From contig NZ_VWSJ01000001.1 in NCBI RefSeq assembly GCF_009690845.1, positions 1 to 64,000 on the forward strand: a DNA stretch of 64,000 nucleotides. The letters run 5' to 3'. Position numbers and translations under genes: made by a program. Positions within the stretch are counted from its first letter, which is position 1; each line of letters begins with the position of its first letter. The DNA is from Campylobacter portucalensis (GTDB lineage: Bacteria; Campylobacterota; Campylobacteria; Campylobacterales; Campylobacteraceae). The notes beneath the pieces were generated by a model. The model was not told the origin of the DNA and ran no database searches. It saw only the letters and a list, made by a program, of their open reading frames with translations. Shown piece by piece: positions 1-8,053 of this stretch.

Positions 1-625
1 GATAAAAAGCAAGATAAAAAGCAAGATAACAACTAAAATTATAACGCCTAATTTACTGCGACTATAACCATAAAAGTTATAACAAAAGCTGATATTATTG
101 GAAGTATCTCTTGAATTAAATTTGTAAATTTAGGTAAAAATTTATGAAACAACACACCTAAAATAATAGGCAAAATCACAACCCAAACTATGCTTAAAAA
201 CATATTTAATAAATTTATATCTATGCTTTTACTTATTAAAATTTTAGTTAAAAATGGCGATAAAAAAGTAGTACAACTTGTAATAGCAACCAAAAGCCGC
301 ATCGCCTCTATTTAAGTAAGTAATAGCATTTAAACTATTTTCAACCAAAATAACGCTAATTGCTAAAGCAAGGGGTAAATAAAAATTTCAATTAAAATAA
401 AACCAAAAAAGGAATTATAATAAACTAATTCCCACAATAACAAATTTTGGTCTAATTAAAAACTCTTTAAAATCATCAATTTTTACAGTAAGCCCCATAC
501 CAAACATATAAGTTATGCACAAGGCTAAAAATATCTTTTGCTAAATTTGGATGATATAGAGCAAACAAAGTGCCGCAAATTACCAAAATAGCAATATATC
601 TTACAAATATATCAACTACTTTTTA
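1..625 (-). pseudogene. Decayed bile acid:sodium symporter (BASS family) gene, running off the left edge
   Basis: Reading the minus strand downstream of leuA, pieces of one membrane protein appear in several different frames. A first piece (about 617-505) reads VVDIFVRYIAILVICGTLF; a second contains MFGMGLTVKIDDF, which resembles the FGMGLTL region of BASS-family transporters; a third contains NAITYLNRGDAAFG, which resembles the substrate-site region NVITYLARGD; a fourth (302-48) continues with ITSCTTFLSPFLTK and hydrophobic helices. At least three frameshifts and internal stops separate them, so no complete protein can be made. The 84-codon open frame at 48-302 is only a fragment of this. 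The first 24 bases are two copies of a 12-base unit (GATAAAAAGCAA) inside the last hydrophobic stretch. BASS proteins import organic anions with sodium; here the function is lost. Confidence 0.75.
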
Positions 626-629
626 GCAC

Positions 630-2141
630 TTATCTTCTTAAATTTAAATAGCTATTTAAAGCCCCTACATAAGCCTTAGCACTTGCTAACATAGTATCTA
701 CATCAAGACCGTGTCCAATAACAGTTTTTTGACCCTCAAATTCAACTTTAACAACAACTCTAGCAACAGCGTCTTTCCCTTTTGTAACAGCTCCAACTTG
801 GTAATCTTTCAAAACACCAGTTATTTTTGTTATCCTGTCTATAGATTTAAAAATTCCATCAACCAAACCATTACCTAAAGCAGAATCACTAATAAATTCA
901 TCATTATATTTAATCGTCAAACTTGCACTTGCATGACCTTTATTGCAAGAATTAACGCTTAAAGTTACAATCTCATAAATTTCAGGTATTTTTACTAACT
1001 CATCTGAAATCAAAGCCCTAATATCATCATCATAGATATCTTTTTTCTTATCGGCTAAAATTTTAAATTTTTCAAAAGCTGAGTTTAACTCATCTTCGCT
1101 AGGCTCAAAACCTAAAAATTTTAACTTATCCTTAAAAGCGTGTCTGCCTGAATGTTTGCCTAAGACAATGTTATCATTTTCAAGCCCAATATCACAAGAT
1201 TTTATAATCTCATAAGTCTCAGGATGTTTTAAAACACCATCTTGATGAATTCCGCTTTCATGTAAAAATGCATTTTTGCCAACTATTGCCTTATTTGCTT
1301 GTGGCTCCATTCCTGTTATATTAGCAACTAATCTTGAAGTAGGATAAATTTCTTTTGTATTTATATCGGTATATAAATTTTTAAAAATATCTTTTCTGGT
1401 TTTTATCGCCATTACAACCTCTTCAAGTGCTGCATTTCCAGCCCTTTCACCTATACCATTTATAGTGCATTCTACCTGTCTAGCACCTGCCATCACGCCA
1501 AATAAACTATTTGCCGTAGCCAATCCTAAATCGTTGTGATTATGTACAGATATAATCGCTCTATCTCCTACAAATTCCCTCATTTGTTTAATAAAATCAT
1601 AAATTTCATTTGGAAGTCTATAGCCAACTGTATCTGGTAAATTTATCGTCGTTGCTCCTGCATTGATAGCTACATCAACTACCTCTTTTAAAAAACTTAT
1701 CTCGCTTCTGCCCGCATCTTCACAGCTAAACTCAACATCATCAACAAAAGTTTTAGCATATTTCACCGCGTTTTCAGCTATTTTTATAACCTCGCTTGGG
1801 GATTTTTTAAGCTTAAATTCCATATGTATTGGACTTGTTGCAATAAAAGTGTGAATTCGTCTGTTTTTGGCTGGAGAAATGGCCTCTCCTGCTGCTTTTA
1901 TATCTTTCTCGACCGCCCTTGCTAATGAACACACATTTATTTTTGAGCTTACCTTTGCTATCTCATTTATGGCCTCAAAATCTCCTGGACTTGCAGCTGC
2001 AAAACCTGCTTCTATAACATCAACGCCTAATTTTTCAAGTTGCAATGCAAGCCTTATTTTTTCCCCCGAATTCATAGAAGCTCCTGGGCTTTGCTCACCA
2101 TCTCTTAATGTTGTATCAAATATTATTATCTTGTTATCCAT
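630..2141 (-). CDS. leuA: 2-isopropylmalate synthase (LeuA)
   Basis: Condenses acetyl-CoA with 2-oxoisovalerate, the first committed step of leucine synthesis in the cytoplasm. The 503-residue protein starts with the HMGL-like TIM-barrel motif LRDGEQSPG near residue 11, has the metal-binding HNHND motif near residue 200 and [13 protein letters not shown] near 230, and ends in a LeuA-type regulatory domain (about 390-503) that normally binds leucine for feedback inhibition. The length is typical. It is preceded by a short leucine-rich reading frame (2210-2272) that looks like an attenuator leader, so transcription may respond to leucyl-tRNA supply. leuB, leuC and leuD are not in the window, and the downstream gene is a pseudogene. 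Confidence 0.97.
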   Translation of the reverse strand: MDNKIIIFDTTLRDGEQSPGASMNSGEKIRLALQLEKLGVDVIEAGFAAASPGDFEAINEIAKVSSKINVCSLARAVEKDIKAAGEAISPAKNRRIHTFIATSPIHMEFKLKKSPSEVIKIAENAVKYAKTFVDDVEFSCEDAGRSEISFLKEVVDVAINAGATTINLPDTVGYRLPNEIYDFIKQMREFVGDRAIISVHNHNDLGLATANSLFGVMAGARQVECTINGIGERAGNAALEEVVMAIKTRKDIFKNLYTDINTKEIYPTSRLVANITGMEPQANKAIVGKNAFLHESGIHQDGVLKHPETYEIIKSCDIGLENDNIVLGKHSGRHAFKDKLKFLGFEPSEDELNSAFEKFKILADKKKDIYDDDIRALISDELVKIPEIYEIVTLSVNSCNKGHASASLTIKYNDEFISDSALGNGLVDGIFKSIDRITKITGVLKDYQVGAVTKGKDAVARVVVKVEFEGQKTVIGHGLDVDTMLASAKAYVGALNSYLNLRR

Positions 2142-2159
2142 TTTATATCCTTGTAATTT

Positions 2160-2210
2160 TGTTTTAAAAAGCTAAATTTAGCAACGAATTTTTAAAATAA
2201 ACTTAGAATT
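2160..2210 (-). promoter_or_regulatory. Possible attenuator hairpin between the leucine leader and leuA
   Basis: Just after the leader stop the minus strand has CTAAGTTT, about 19 bases later AAATTTAG, then C and five Ts. The two arms pair at 7 of 8 positions and the T run would suit an intrinsic terminator. A shorter overlapping palindrome, GCTAAATTTAGC, also sits directly before the T run. The stem is AT-rich and weak, and I cannot fold the competing structure by hand. Confidence 0.35.
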
Positions 2211-2272
2211 TACAGCAGGTTTAGGAGAGATAGTTTGTATAATTTTATGTGGTTTTTTATTTTATTTTGCAT
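2210..2272 (-). CDS. leuL: Leucine-rich leader peptide upstream of leuA (putative attenuator)
   Basis: A 20-codon frame starts with ATG at 2272, preceded at ideal spacing by AGGAG, and ends with TAA at 2210, 68 bases before leuA. Its last ten residues read LYKLSLLNLL: six leucines in ten, using TTA, CTA, CTC, CTA, CTG and CTG, where CTC and CTG are uncommon codons in this AT-rich genome. A clustered run of control codons just before the stop is the hallmark of amino-acid attenuation leaders. Between its stop and leuA lies a possible hairpin (CTAAGTTT pairing imperfectly with AAATTTAG) followed by C and TTTTT. The peptide is visible in the sequence; its regulatory role is inference. Confidence 0.65.
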   Translation of the reverse strand: MQNKIKNHIKLYKLSLLNLL

Positions 2273-2300
2273 ATTTTCTCCTAAATAATAAATTTTATTG

Positions 2301-2306
2301 ATTCTA
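2301..2306 (-). promoter_or_regulatory. Candidate -10 box (TAGAAT) for the leader-leuA transcript
   Basis: TAGAAT on the minus strand lies about 28 bases upstream of the leader ATG and directly after the pssA stop codon. It would place the leader peptide in the transcript. Campylobacter sigma-70 promoters rely mainly on the -10 box, so no -35 is expected. Confidence 0.4.
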
Positions 2307-3023
2307 CTACCTTTTTTTAAATTTTGCAAGGTATATTGTATAAACTGCCCTAAAAATTCCATAAAATATATAAATTGTCGTCAAAACTACAAAAAATTCA
2401 ATCGGTCTAATATATAAAATCGATAAAATCAAAATTGCAATCACTAAAATTTTACCGAATTTATTGCCCTTAAAATTTATCTTTTTAAAGCTTGGATAGC
2501 GTATATTACTAACCATCAAAATTCCTAAAATAAACATCAAAACTATCAAAATCCAATACATATTGATTTTGTGCTCGATATAAAAATTTATCCAAATACA
2601 AATAGATATCGCAGCTGTTGGTATGGGAAGTCCTATAAAAACATTTGGCTCATTTTGACTAGTAGTTATATTAAATCTTGCAAGTCTAATAGCTCCAAAA
2701 ACTACAAAAATACCTGTAGCAAGAGAGCCGATTTTACCAAATTCATTTCCAACAAAAGTATAAAAAAGAACCGCTGGCGCAACCCCAAAAGCAACTATAT
2801 CAGCAAAAGAGTCAAACTCTACTCCAAATTTAGATGTAGTATTGGTAAGTCTTGCAACCCTACCATCAAGACCATCTAAAAGTAAAGATATAAATACATA
2901 TATAATCGCTTTTTGATAATTTCCATTCATAGAATTTATCACACTTAAAATTCCAAAAAAACAGCTAGAGGCTGTAAATAAATTAGGAATCACATACATA
3001 ATGTGGGATTGCTTTTTTTCCAT
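2307..3023 (-). CDS. pssA: CDP-diacylglycerol--serine O-phosphatidyltransferase (PssA)
   Basis: Makes phosphatidylserine, the precursor of phosphatidylethanolamine, at the inner membrane. The 238-residue protein is a polytopic CDP-alcohol phosphatidyltransferase. The family signature DG(x2)AR(x8)G(x3)D(x3)D is visible near residues 53-75 as DGRVAR, then G, then DSFAD. Several hydrophobic helices follow to the C-terminus. Its ATG lies two bases after the ftsH stop, so ftsH and pssA are very likely co-transcribed (prmA-ftsH-pssA). Confidence 0.95.
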   Translation of the reverse strand: MEKKQSHIMYVIPNLFTASSCFFGILSVINSMNGNYQKAIIYVFISLLLDGLDGRVARLTNTTSKFGVEFDSFADIVAFGVAPAVLFYTFVGNEFGKIGSLATGIFVVFGAIRLARFNITTSQNEPNVFIGLPIPTAAISICIWINFYIEHKINMYWILIVLMFILGILMVSNIRYPSFKKINFKGNKFGKILVIAILILSILYIRPIEFFVVLTTIYIFYGIFRAVYTIYLAKFKKR

Positions 3024-3025
3024 TT

Positions 3026-4927
3026 TTATGCCTTATGTTTTGCTTGCTCTAAATCTTCGTTCTCTTCTTCATTTATAACTAAACGACTTGTTAGGTTATT
3101 TTCAACCTCATACTCTGATATTATATTTCTAACTCTTTGACCATCTATCGTTTCTTCTTCGTAAAGTGCTTTTACCATATTTTCAATAGCACCTTTATAA
3201 TCTTCAAGAGTTTTAACAACTACATCAAATCTCTCATCAAGTATAGTCTTTACGCTTTCATCTAATTTCTCAGCCATCTTTTCGCTATAATCTTTTATAG
3301 TTTGACCTGTCAAAAATGTATTTCTTTGTTTTTCTAAAACCATAAGTCCTGCAACATCACTCATTCCATACATTGAAATCATTGCTTTTATAATATCAGT
3401 TGCTCTTTCTAGATCATTGCTTGCACCTGTTGAAATCTCTTTTATAAAAACTTTTTCAGCAGCTCTTCCGCCCAAAAGCACATCAACTTCTGCAATTAAT
3501 TCGTGATACTGCATTAAAAATTTATTTTCTTCAGGGGCATTAAGGGTATAGCCTAAAGCCGCTAAGCCTCGCGGTATTATAGAGACTTTTGTAACCTTTT
3601 TAGCGCCTTTTGTAACTTCAGCTATTAAAGCATGCCCGCACTCGTGATAAGCAACAATCCTCTTTTCTTTTGGATTAACGCGACGCGATTTCTTTTCAAG
3701 CCCTGCTATACTTCTTTCAACTGCTTCTATTAAATCTTCTTGCTCTACAAATTCCTTCTCGCCTCGTCCTGCAAGAAGGGCTGCTTCATTTACTACATTT
3801 TCTAAATCTGCTCCAGCAAGCCCTGTTGTAAGTCTTGCAATCTCTTCAATATCTACATTTTTTGAAATTTTAACACCCTTCATATGAATCTTTAAAATAT
3901 CCATCCTGCCCTTAAAATCAGGTCTATCAACTAAAACTTGCCTATCAAAACGCCCTGGTCTTAAAAGTGCTGCATCTAAAATTTCAGGTCTATTAGTTGC
4001 TGCCATAACAATAACTGGCGATCTATCCGCATCAAATCCATCCATTTCTGATAAAAGCTGATTTAAGGTTTGTTCTCTCTCATCATTTCCACCCATTGGC
4101 GAGCTTGATCTGCTCTTTCCAATCGCATCAATCTCATCTATAAAAACAATGGATGGTGCTTCTTTTTTAGCGTTTTCAAACAAATCTCTAACCCTGCTAG
4201 CCCCAACTCCAACAAACATCTCTATAAAACTTGACGCTGCAATACTAAAAAACGGCACACTCGCCTCTCCTGCAACGGCTTTTGCAAGCAAGGTTTTACC
4301 AGTGCCTGGAGGTCCAACTAGTAAAATTCCTTTTGGAATTTTAGCTCCAAGACGAAGGTATTTTTCAGGATTTTTTAGATAATCAACTATTTCTTGTACC
4401 TCTTCTTTTGCTTCTTCCACACCTGCAACATCGCTAAATTTAACATTTGGTTTTTCGGAATTTACTAATTTTTTGCTACTGCCAATCCCTAAAATTCCAC
4501 CGCCAACTTTTTTTTGCATTCTACTTACTAAAAGCATCCAAATTCCAAAAAAGATAAAAATTGGAATAACCCAAGTAAATAACATATCGGTTAAAAAATT
4601 CGTTTCACTATAAGAAGCATATGGAATTTTTGCCTCATCCAAAATAGCAACCAACCCTGGATCTTGCACCTTTCTAGCAACAAAAACACCATTATTGCTT
4701 TGTGCTTTAACTGTAGTTTGACCTATAAAAACTTTTGAGACTTGATTATTTTGCACCAAATTTTTAAATTCAGAATAAGCTATGTTTTTACTACTATTAA
4801 AATTACCAAAACTATCATTAGGAGATAACATCCTAAAAATAGCAACTGCTAAAACTACAAAAATAATAAACATCAATACTGGATTTTGATTAAAAAAATT
4901 GTTTTTGTTTTGATTTTGATTATTCAA
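3026..4927 (-). CDS. ftsH: ATP-dependent zinc metalloprotease FtsH
   Basis: Membrane-anchored AAA+ protease that degrades misfolded membrane proteins and selected regulators. The N-terminus (about 1-145) has two transmembrane helices around a periplasmic domain. Walker A GPPGTGKT starts at residue 205, the Walker B segment [11 protein letters not shown] follows, and the second region of homology contains [19 protein letters not shown]. The zinc site is HECGH at residues 428-432, with cysteine where many FtsH proteins have alanine (HEAGH). At 633 residues the length is normal. It sits two bases after prmA. Confidence 0.97.
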   Translation of the reverse strand: MNNQNQNKNNFFNQNPVLMFIIFVVLAVAIFRMLSPNDSFGNFNSSKNIAYSEFKNLVQNNQVSKVFIGQTTVKAQSNNGVFVARKVQDPGLVAILDEAKIPYASYSETNFLTDMLFTWVIPIFIFFGIWMLLVSRMQKKVGGGILGIGSSKKLVNSEKPNVKFSDVAGVEEAKEEVQEIVDYLKNPEKYLRLGAKIPKGILLVGPPGTGKTLLAKAVAGEASVPFFSIAASSFIEMFVGVGASRVRDLFENAKKEAPSIVFIDEIDAIGKSRSSSPMGGNDEREQTLNQLLSEMDGFDADRSPVIVMAATNRPEILDAALLRPGRFDRQVLVDRPDFKGRMDILKIHMKGVKISKNVDIEEIARLTTGLAGADLENVVNEAALLAGRGEKEFVEQEDLIEAVERSIAGLEKKSRRVNPKEKRIVAYHECGHALIAEVTKGAKKVTKVSIIPRGLAALGYTLNAPEENKFLMQYHELIAEVDVLLGGRAAEKVFIKEISTGASNDLERATDIIKAMISMYGMSDVAGLMVLEKQRNTFLTGQTIKDYSEKMAEKLDESVKTILDERFDVVVKTLEDYKGAIENMVKALYEEETIDGQRVRNIISEYEVENNLTSRLVINEEENEDLEQAKHKA

Positions 4928-4929
4928 AT

Positions 4930-5760
4930 TTAGTCCTTTCTTTTAAATACAACACTTACCCACTCGTTTTGTTGCATAACTTCAAGTAAGGTAAGATCTT
5001 TAAATTCACTTTTTATCCTATCTAAATATTTATCTAAAATACCAGATAATATTAAAATTCCACCTAAATTTAGAGAATTTATCAGCTCCTTTTTTAGCAT
5101 AAAAATAATATCTGCTATCAAATTTGCCACTACTAAATCATATTTTTTTTCTAATTTTGCTATACTTCCAACCCAAATTTCATCTAAATTTACATCGTTT
5201 TTTAGAGCGTTTTGTTTTGTTGAAGAAATCGCTATTTCATCGGTATCGCAAGCACTTACATTTAAGCCAAATTTAGCCATAGAAATACTTAAAATTCCAC
5301 TTCCGCAACCAACATCAAGAGCTGTTTTGCAACCTTTTTTATGCTTTTGAATTAGCTCTAAACACATATTTGTGCTTTCATGATGACCTGAGCCAAAAGC
5401 AAGTCCTGGATCTATAATGATATTTAAAAATCCATCTTTTTTTTCTTGCCAGCTTGGATGTATATATAAATCACCTACATTTATAGGTTTCACTCCTTTT
5501 TTATACTCATCTATCCAATCGATATTTTTTTTAGTTTCTGAGTGTAAATTTAAATCGATATCTAAATTTAGTGTTTTTTGGAGAGCATTTTTATATTCTA
5601 TTAATGCAAATTCTAAATTTTTTAAATCCTCACCATCTCTTACTATAAAAAATCCATCACCCATTTCAACTGCACTTACGCCAATTTCAAAAGCAAATTC
5701 TCTAAAAAATTCCAAAGCATTTTTGCTACTAACTTTTAACTCAAAATAAATATCATCCAT
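4930..5760 (-). CDS. prmA: Ribosomal protein L11 methyltransferase (PrmA)
   Basis: SAM-dependent methyltransferase that trimethylates ribosomal protein L11. The 276-residue protein contains the PrmA landmark DPGLAFGSGHHEST near residue 118 and the SAM-binding motif ALDVGCGSGILSI near residue 146, followed by VVANLIADI. The N-terminal part (about 1-100) is the poorly conserved L11-recognition domain. It is the first gene of prmA-ftsH-pssA; the 59 bases to hisA are AT-rich and may carry its promoter. Confidence 0.93.
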   Translation of the reverse strand: MDDIYFELKVSSKNALEFFREFAFEIGVSAVEMGDGFFIVRDGEDLKNLEFALIEYKNALQKTLNLDIDLNLHSETKKNIDWIDEYKKGVKPINVGDLYIHPSWQEKKDGFLNIIIDPGLAFGSGHHESTNMCLELIQKHKKGCKTALDVGCGSGILSISMAKFGLNVSACDTDEIAISSTKQNALKNDVNLDEIWVGSIAKLEKKYDLVVANLIADIIFMLKKELINSLNLGGILILSGILDKYLDRIKSEFKDLTLLEVMQQNEWVSVVFKRKD

Positions 5761-5819
5761 AAAAATAATTTTACCTTTAAATTTTAAACAATAAAAATCT
5801 TATTTTACAAAAATTTTTA

Positions 5820-6533
5820 TCAAATTTCAATTAGTTTAAAAACTTCTTGTAAATTTATATGACCCTCATAATACGCCTTGCCAATTATCACACCATAAAT
5901 TTCATCTATTTTTTGCAAATTTATAATATCATTTATATCTTTTACTCCGCCACTTGCGATAGTTTTTTTACCGCTTTTTAAAGCTATATTTTTTGCAAAC
6001 TCGCTATTTACGCCACTTAGCATTCCATCTTTTGAAATATCGGTACAAATTATCGCATCAACATCACTATCTTTATAAATTCTAGCCAATTCTAAAGCAC
6101 TAATTTTACTTACATCTGCCCAACCCTGAACTGCAACAAATCCATCTCTTGCATCAATTCCAACAGCAATTTTATAAACTTTAGCTAAATTTTTAGTCAA
6201 TTCAATATCATTTAAAGCAGTCGAGCCTAAAATAAAGCGTTTTACTCCTAAATTTTGATACTTCTTTATATCATTTTCATCTCTTATACCGCCGCCAACT
6301 TCTATTTTTAAATTTGTAGATTTTGCAATCTCTTCTATAACCTTAAAATTTACTGCCATACCTTTAAATGCACCATCTAAATCAACTATATGTAACCATT
6401 TAGCACCAAAATCTTCAAATTTTTTAGCCAAATCACTTGGGTTTTTTGAGTAAATTTTAGCCGTATTCATATCCCCTTTGCTAAGCCTAACAGCAAAACC
6501 ATCTTTTAAATCAATTGCTGGTAAAATTTCCAT
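5820..6533 (-). CDS. hisA: Phosphoribosylformimino-5-aminoimidazole carboxamide ribotide isomerase (HisA)
   Basis: Catalyses the fourth step of histidine synthesis, an Amadori isomerisation. The 237-residue TIM barrel begins [17 protein letters not shown] with the catalytic aspartate in AIDLKDG, has [12 protein letters not shown] near residue 77, the second catalytic aspartate in [10 protein letters not shown] near 165, and a phosphate-binding ASGGVKDI near 193. The ATG is immediately next to the hisH stop. hisF is not in the window. hisA and hisH share an apparent operon with pglB and pglG. Confidence 0.96.
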   Translation of the reverse strand: MEILPAIDLKDGFAVRLSKGDMNTAKIYSKNPSDLAKKFEDFGAKWLHIVDLDGAFKGMAVNFKVIEEIAKSTNLKIEVGGGIRDENDIKKYQNLGVKRFILGSTALNDIELTKNLAKVYKIAVGIDARDGFVAVQGWADVSKISALELARIYKDSDVDAIICTDISKDGMLSGVNSEFAKNIALKSGKKTIASGGVKDINDIINLQKIDEIYGVIIGKAYYEGHINLQEVFKLIEI

Positions 6534-7139
6534 TTAAATCTCCATAAAATTTTTAATAATCCTAAGCCCTGCTTCGTGGCTTTTTTCGGGATGAGGTTGA
6601 AAAGCAAAAACATTATCTTTACTGACTGCACTTACAAAATCATAACCATAAAAAGTAGTAGCTAAAATATCATTTTCATCACAATTTTTAACGTGAAATG
6701 AGTGAGTGAAATACAAATAAGTGGGTGATTTTATTTCGTTTAAAATATCAGAATTTTTCTTAAAATTTAAGGTATTCCAACCAACATGAGGAATTTTTAA
6801 ATTTTGACAATCAAATTTCACGATATCACCTTTTAAAACTCCAAGCCCATCAACTACGCCAAATTCAAATCCTCTCTCAAATAAAAGCTGCATTCCTAAA
6901 CATATCCCTAAAAATGGCTTTTTTTGAGATATAAACTCTTTAATAGCTAAATCTAAATCATCTTTTCTTAAAAGCTCTATAGCTTTTTTAAAAGCTCCAA
7001 CACCTGGAAGAACGATTTTATCGCATTTTAACAACAAAGAGCCATCTTTTATAATCTCTACTTTTACGCCACAAAACTCAAAAGCATTTACCACGCTTTT
7101 TAAATTTCCAGCTCCATAATCAATAACTCCTATCTTCAA
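6534..7139 (-). CDS. hisH: Imidazole glycerol phosphate synthase, glutamine amidotransferase subunit (HisH)
   Basis: Supplies ammonia to HisF for imidazole glycerol phosphate formation. I place the start at TTG 7139, giving LKIGVIDYGAGNLKSV, the usual HisH N-terminus. It is preceded by GAAAGG at good spacing. An upstream in-frame ATG at 7175 would add 12 residues unlike the family and extend further into pglG. Class I glutaminase features are clear: oxyanion PGVGAF near residue 49, nucleophile GICLGMQLLFE near 79, and a C-terminal FQPHPEKS. About 201 residues is the usual length. It overlaps the pglG end by 20 bases. Confidence 0.93.
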   Translation of the reverse strand: MKIGVIDYGAGNLKSVVNAFEFCGVKVEIIKDGSLLLKCDKIVLPGVGAFKKAIELLRKDDLDLAIKEFISQKKPFLGICLGMQLLFERGFEFGVVDGLGVLKGDIVKFDCQNLKIPHVGWNTLNFKKNSDILNEIKSPTYLYFTHSFHVKNCDENDILATTFYGYDFVSAVSKDNVFAFQPHPEKSHEAGLRIIKNFMEI

Positions 7140-8031
7140 ATAAAGCCTTTCTTGTAATATAAATATACCCACCAAGACATATCACTAAAAATGCCACAAC
7201 AGCAATCAAAAGCACTGGATATACTATTTTTTCAGGTGAAGTCATAGCAAATTTAAACACAAGCATCAATGCTTCTATTGCAAGAGCAATTATGATTGAT
7301 GAGAGAAATTTTATCATCGTTTTTGAATTTGTGCTATTTTTTTCATTTTTGCCTAAAATTTCCTCTTCAAAATACGCCTTTATTAGATCTAAAATGGCAA
7401 GAGATAGGGTTAAAAGTATGGTTGATTCAAAAATTTTAGATGTATCATTGAGATTAAAATTTGTAAAAATTATACTCTTAACACCAAAATAAAATAAAAT
7501 TCCAGCAACAATAAAAAGAGTAAGGCTTATCAAAAAATAAGAAATTCTAGATACTTTTCCAAAAATACTATCCACAGAACTTGGATTGATAAGCTTTAAT
7601 ACATCTTCTAATAAAATATCACAACAAATAACAAACTTAAGCTCTTTTTTATCAGAATAAATAGGCATTGCCATACTCACACAAAGCTTGCTATCATAAG
7701 AATTTGGGTATGGTTGTGAAAGATAGGCTTTTTTTCTTTGGACTGATTTTTTATAGTAACTTTTATGGCTTTGATTTTCGCCCCTTTTGCTTAAATTTAT
7801 ATTTAAACTTCGAGAAGAAATTTCATCTGTGATTTGATATCCATTTTTATCTAATACATAAAGACAATGGCGACAAACTAGTTCATTTGATATATTTTTG
7901 CAAGAGTTTATAAGCATTTCTTCGCTAATATCTGCTTTTAAATTTACTAAATTTTGAGAAAATATATAACTCAAATAAGCTATAAGCTTAGATTTCATTA
8001 TTTTAAATTCTTCTATCTCTTTTATTATCAA
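7120..8031 (-). CDS. pglG: PglG-like integral membrane protein with PDC/Cache-type sensor domain
   Basis: A 303-residue protein with an N-terminal domain (about 10-150) that resembles PDC/Cache sensors: the segment SHKSYYKKSVQRKKAYLSQP, then LCVSMAMPIY, is the typical ligand-pocket pattern. It contains cysteines in CRHCLYV. Four or so transmembrane helices follow (about 160-295). No catalytic domain is visible. Size, topology and position between pglB and prmA match PglG of the C. jejuni glycosylation locus, whose function is not established. It follows pglB by 22 bases and overlaps hisH. The symbol rests on context as much as on sequence. Confidence 0.7.
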   Translation of the reverse strand: MIIKEIEEFKIMKSKLIAYLSYIFSQNLVNLKADISEEMLINSCKNISNELVCRHCLYVLDKNGYQITDEISSRSLNINLSKRGENQSHKSYYKKSVQRKKAYLSQPYPNSYDSKLCVSMAMPIYSDKKELKFVICCDILLEDVLKLINPSSVDSIFGKVSRISYFLISLTLFIVAGILFYFGVKSIIFTNFNLNDTSKIFESTILLTLSLAILDLIKAYFEEEILGKNEKNSTNSKTMIKFLSSIIIALAIEALMLVFKFAMTSPEKIVYPVLLIAVVAFLVICLGGYIYITRKALFEDRSY

Positions 8032-8053
8032 CTTTTATCCTTTAGTAAAGCAA

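Noticed and set aside
48-302. An 84-codon membrane protein on the minus strand
   Set aside because: It is one piece of the decayed BASS transporter; its ATG falls inside the family alignment and neighbouring frames carry the rest.
7140-7175. Upstream ATG for hisH
   Set aside because: The 12 extra residues do not fit HisH, whereas TTG 7139 has a good ribosome-binding site and the normal N-terminus.
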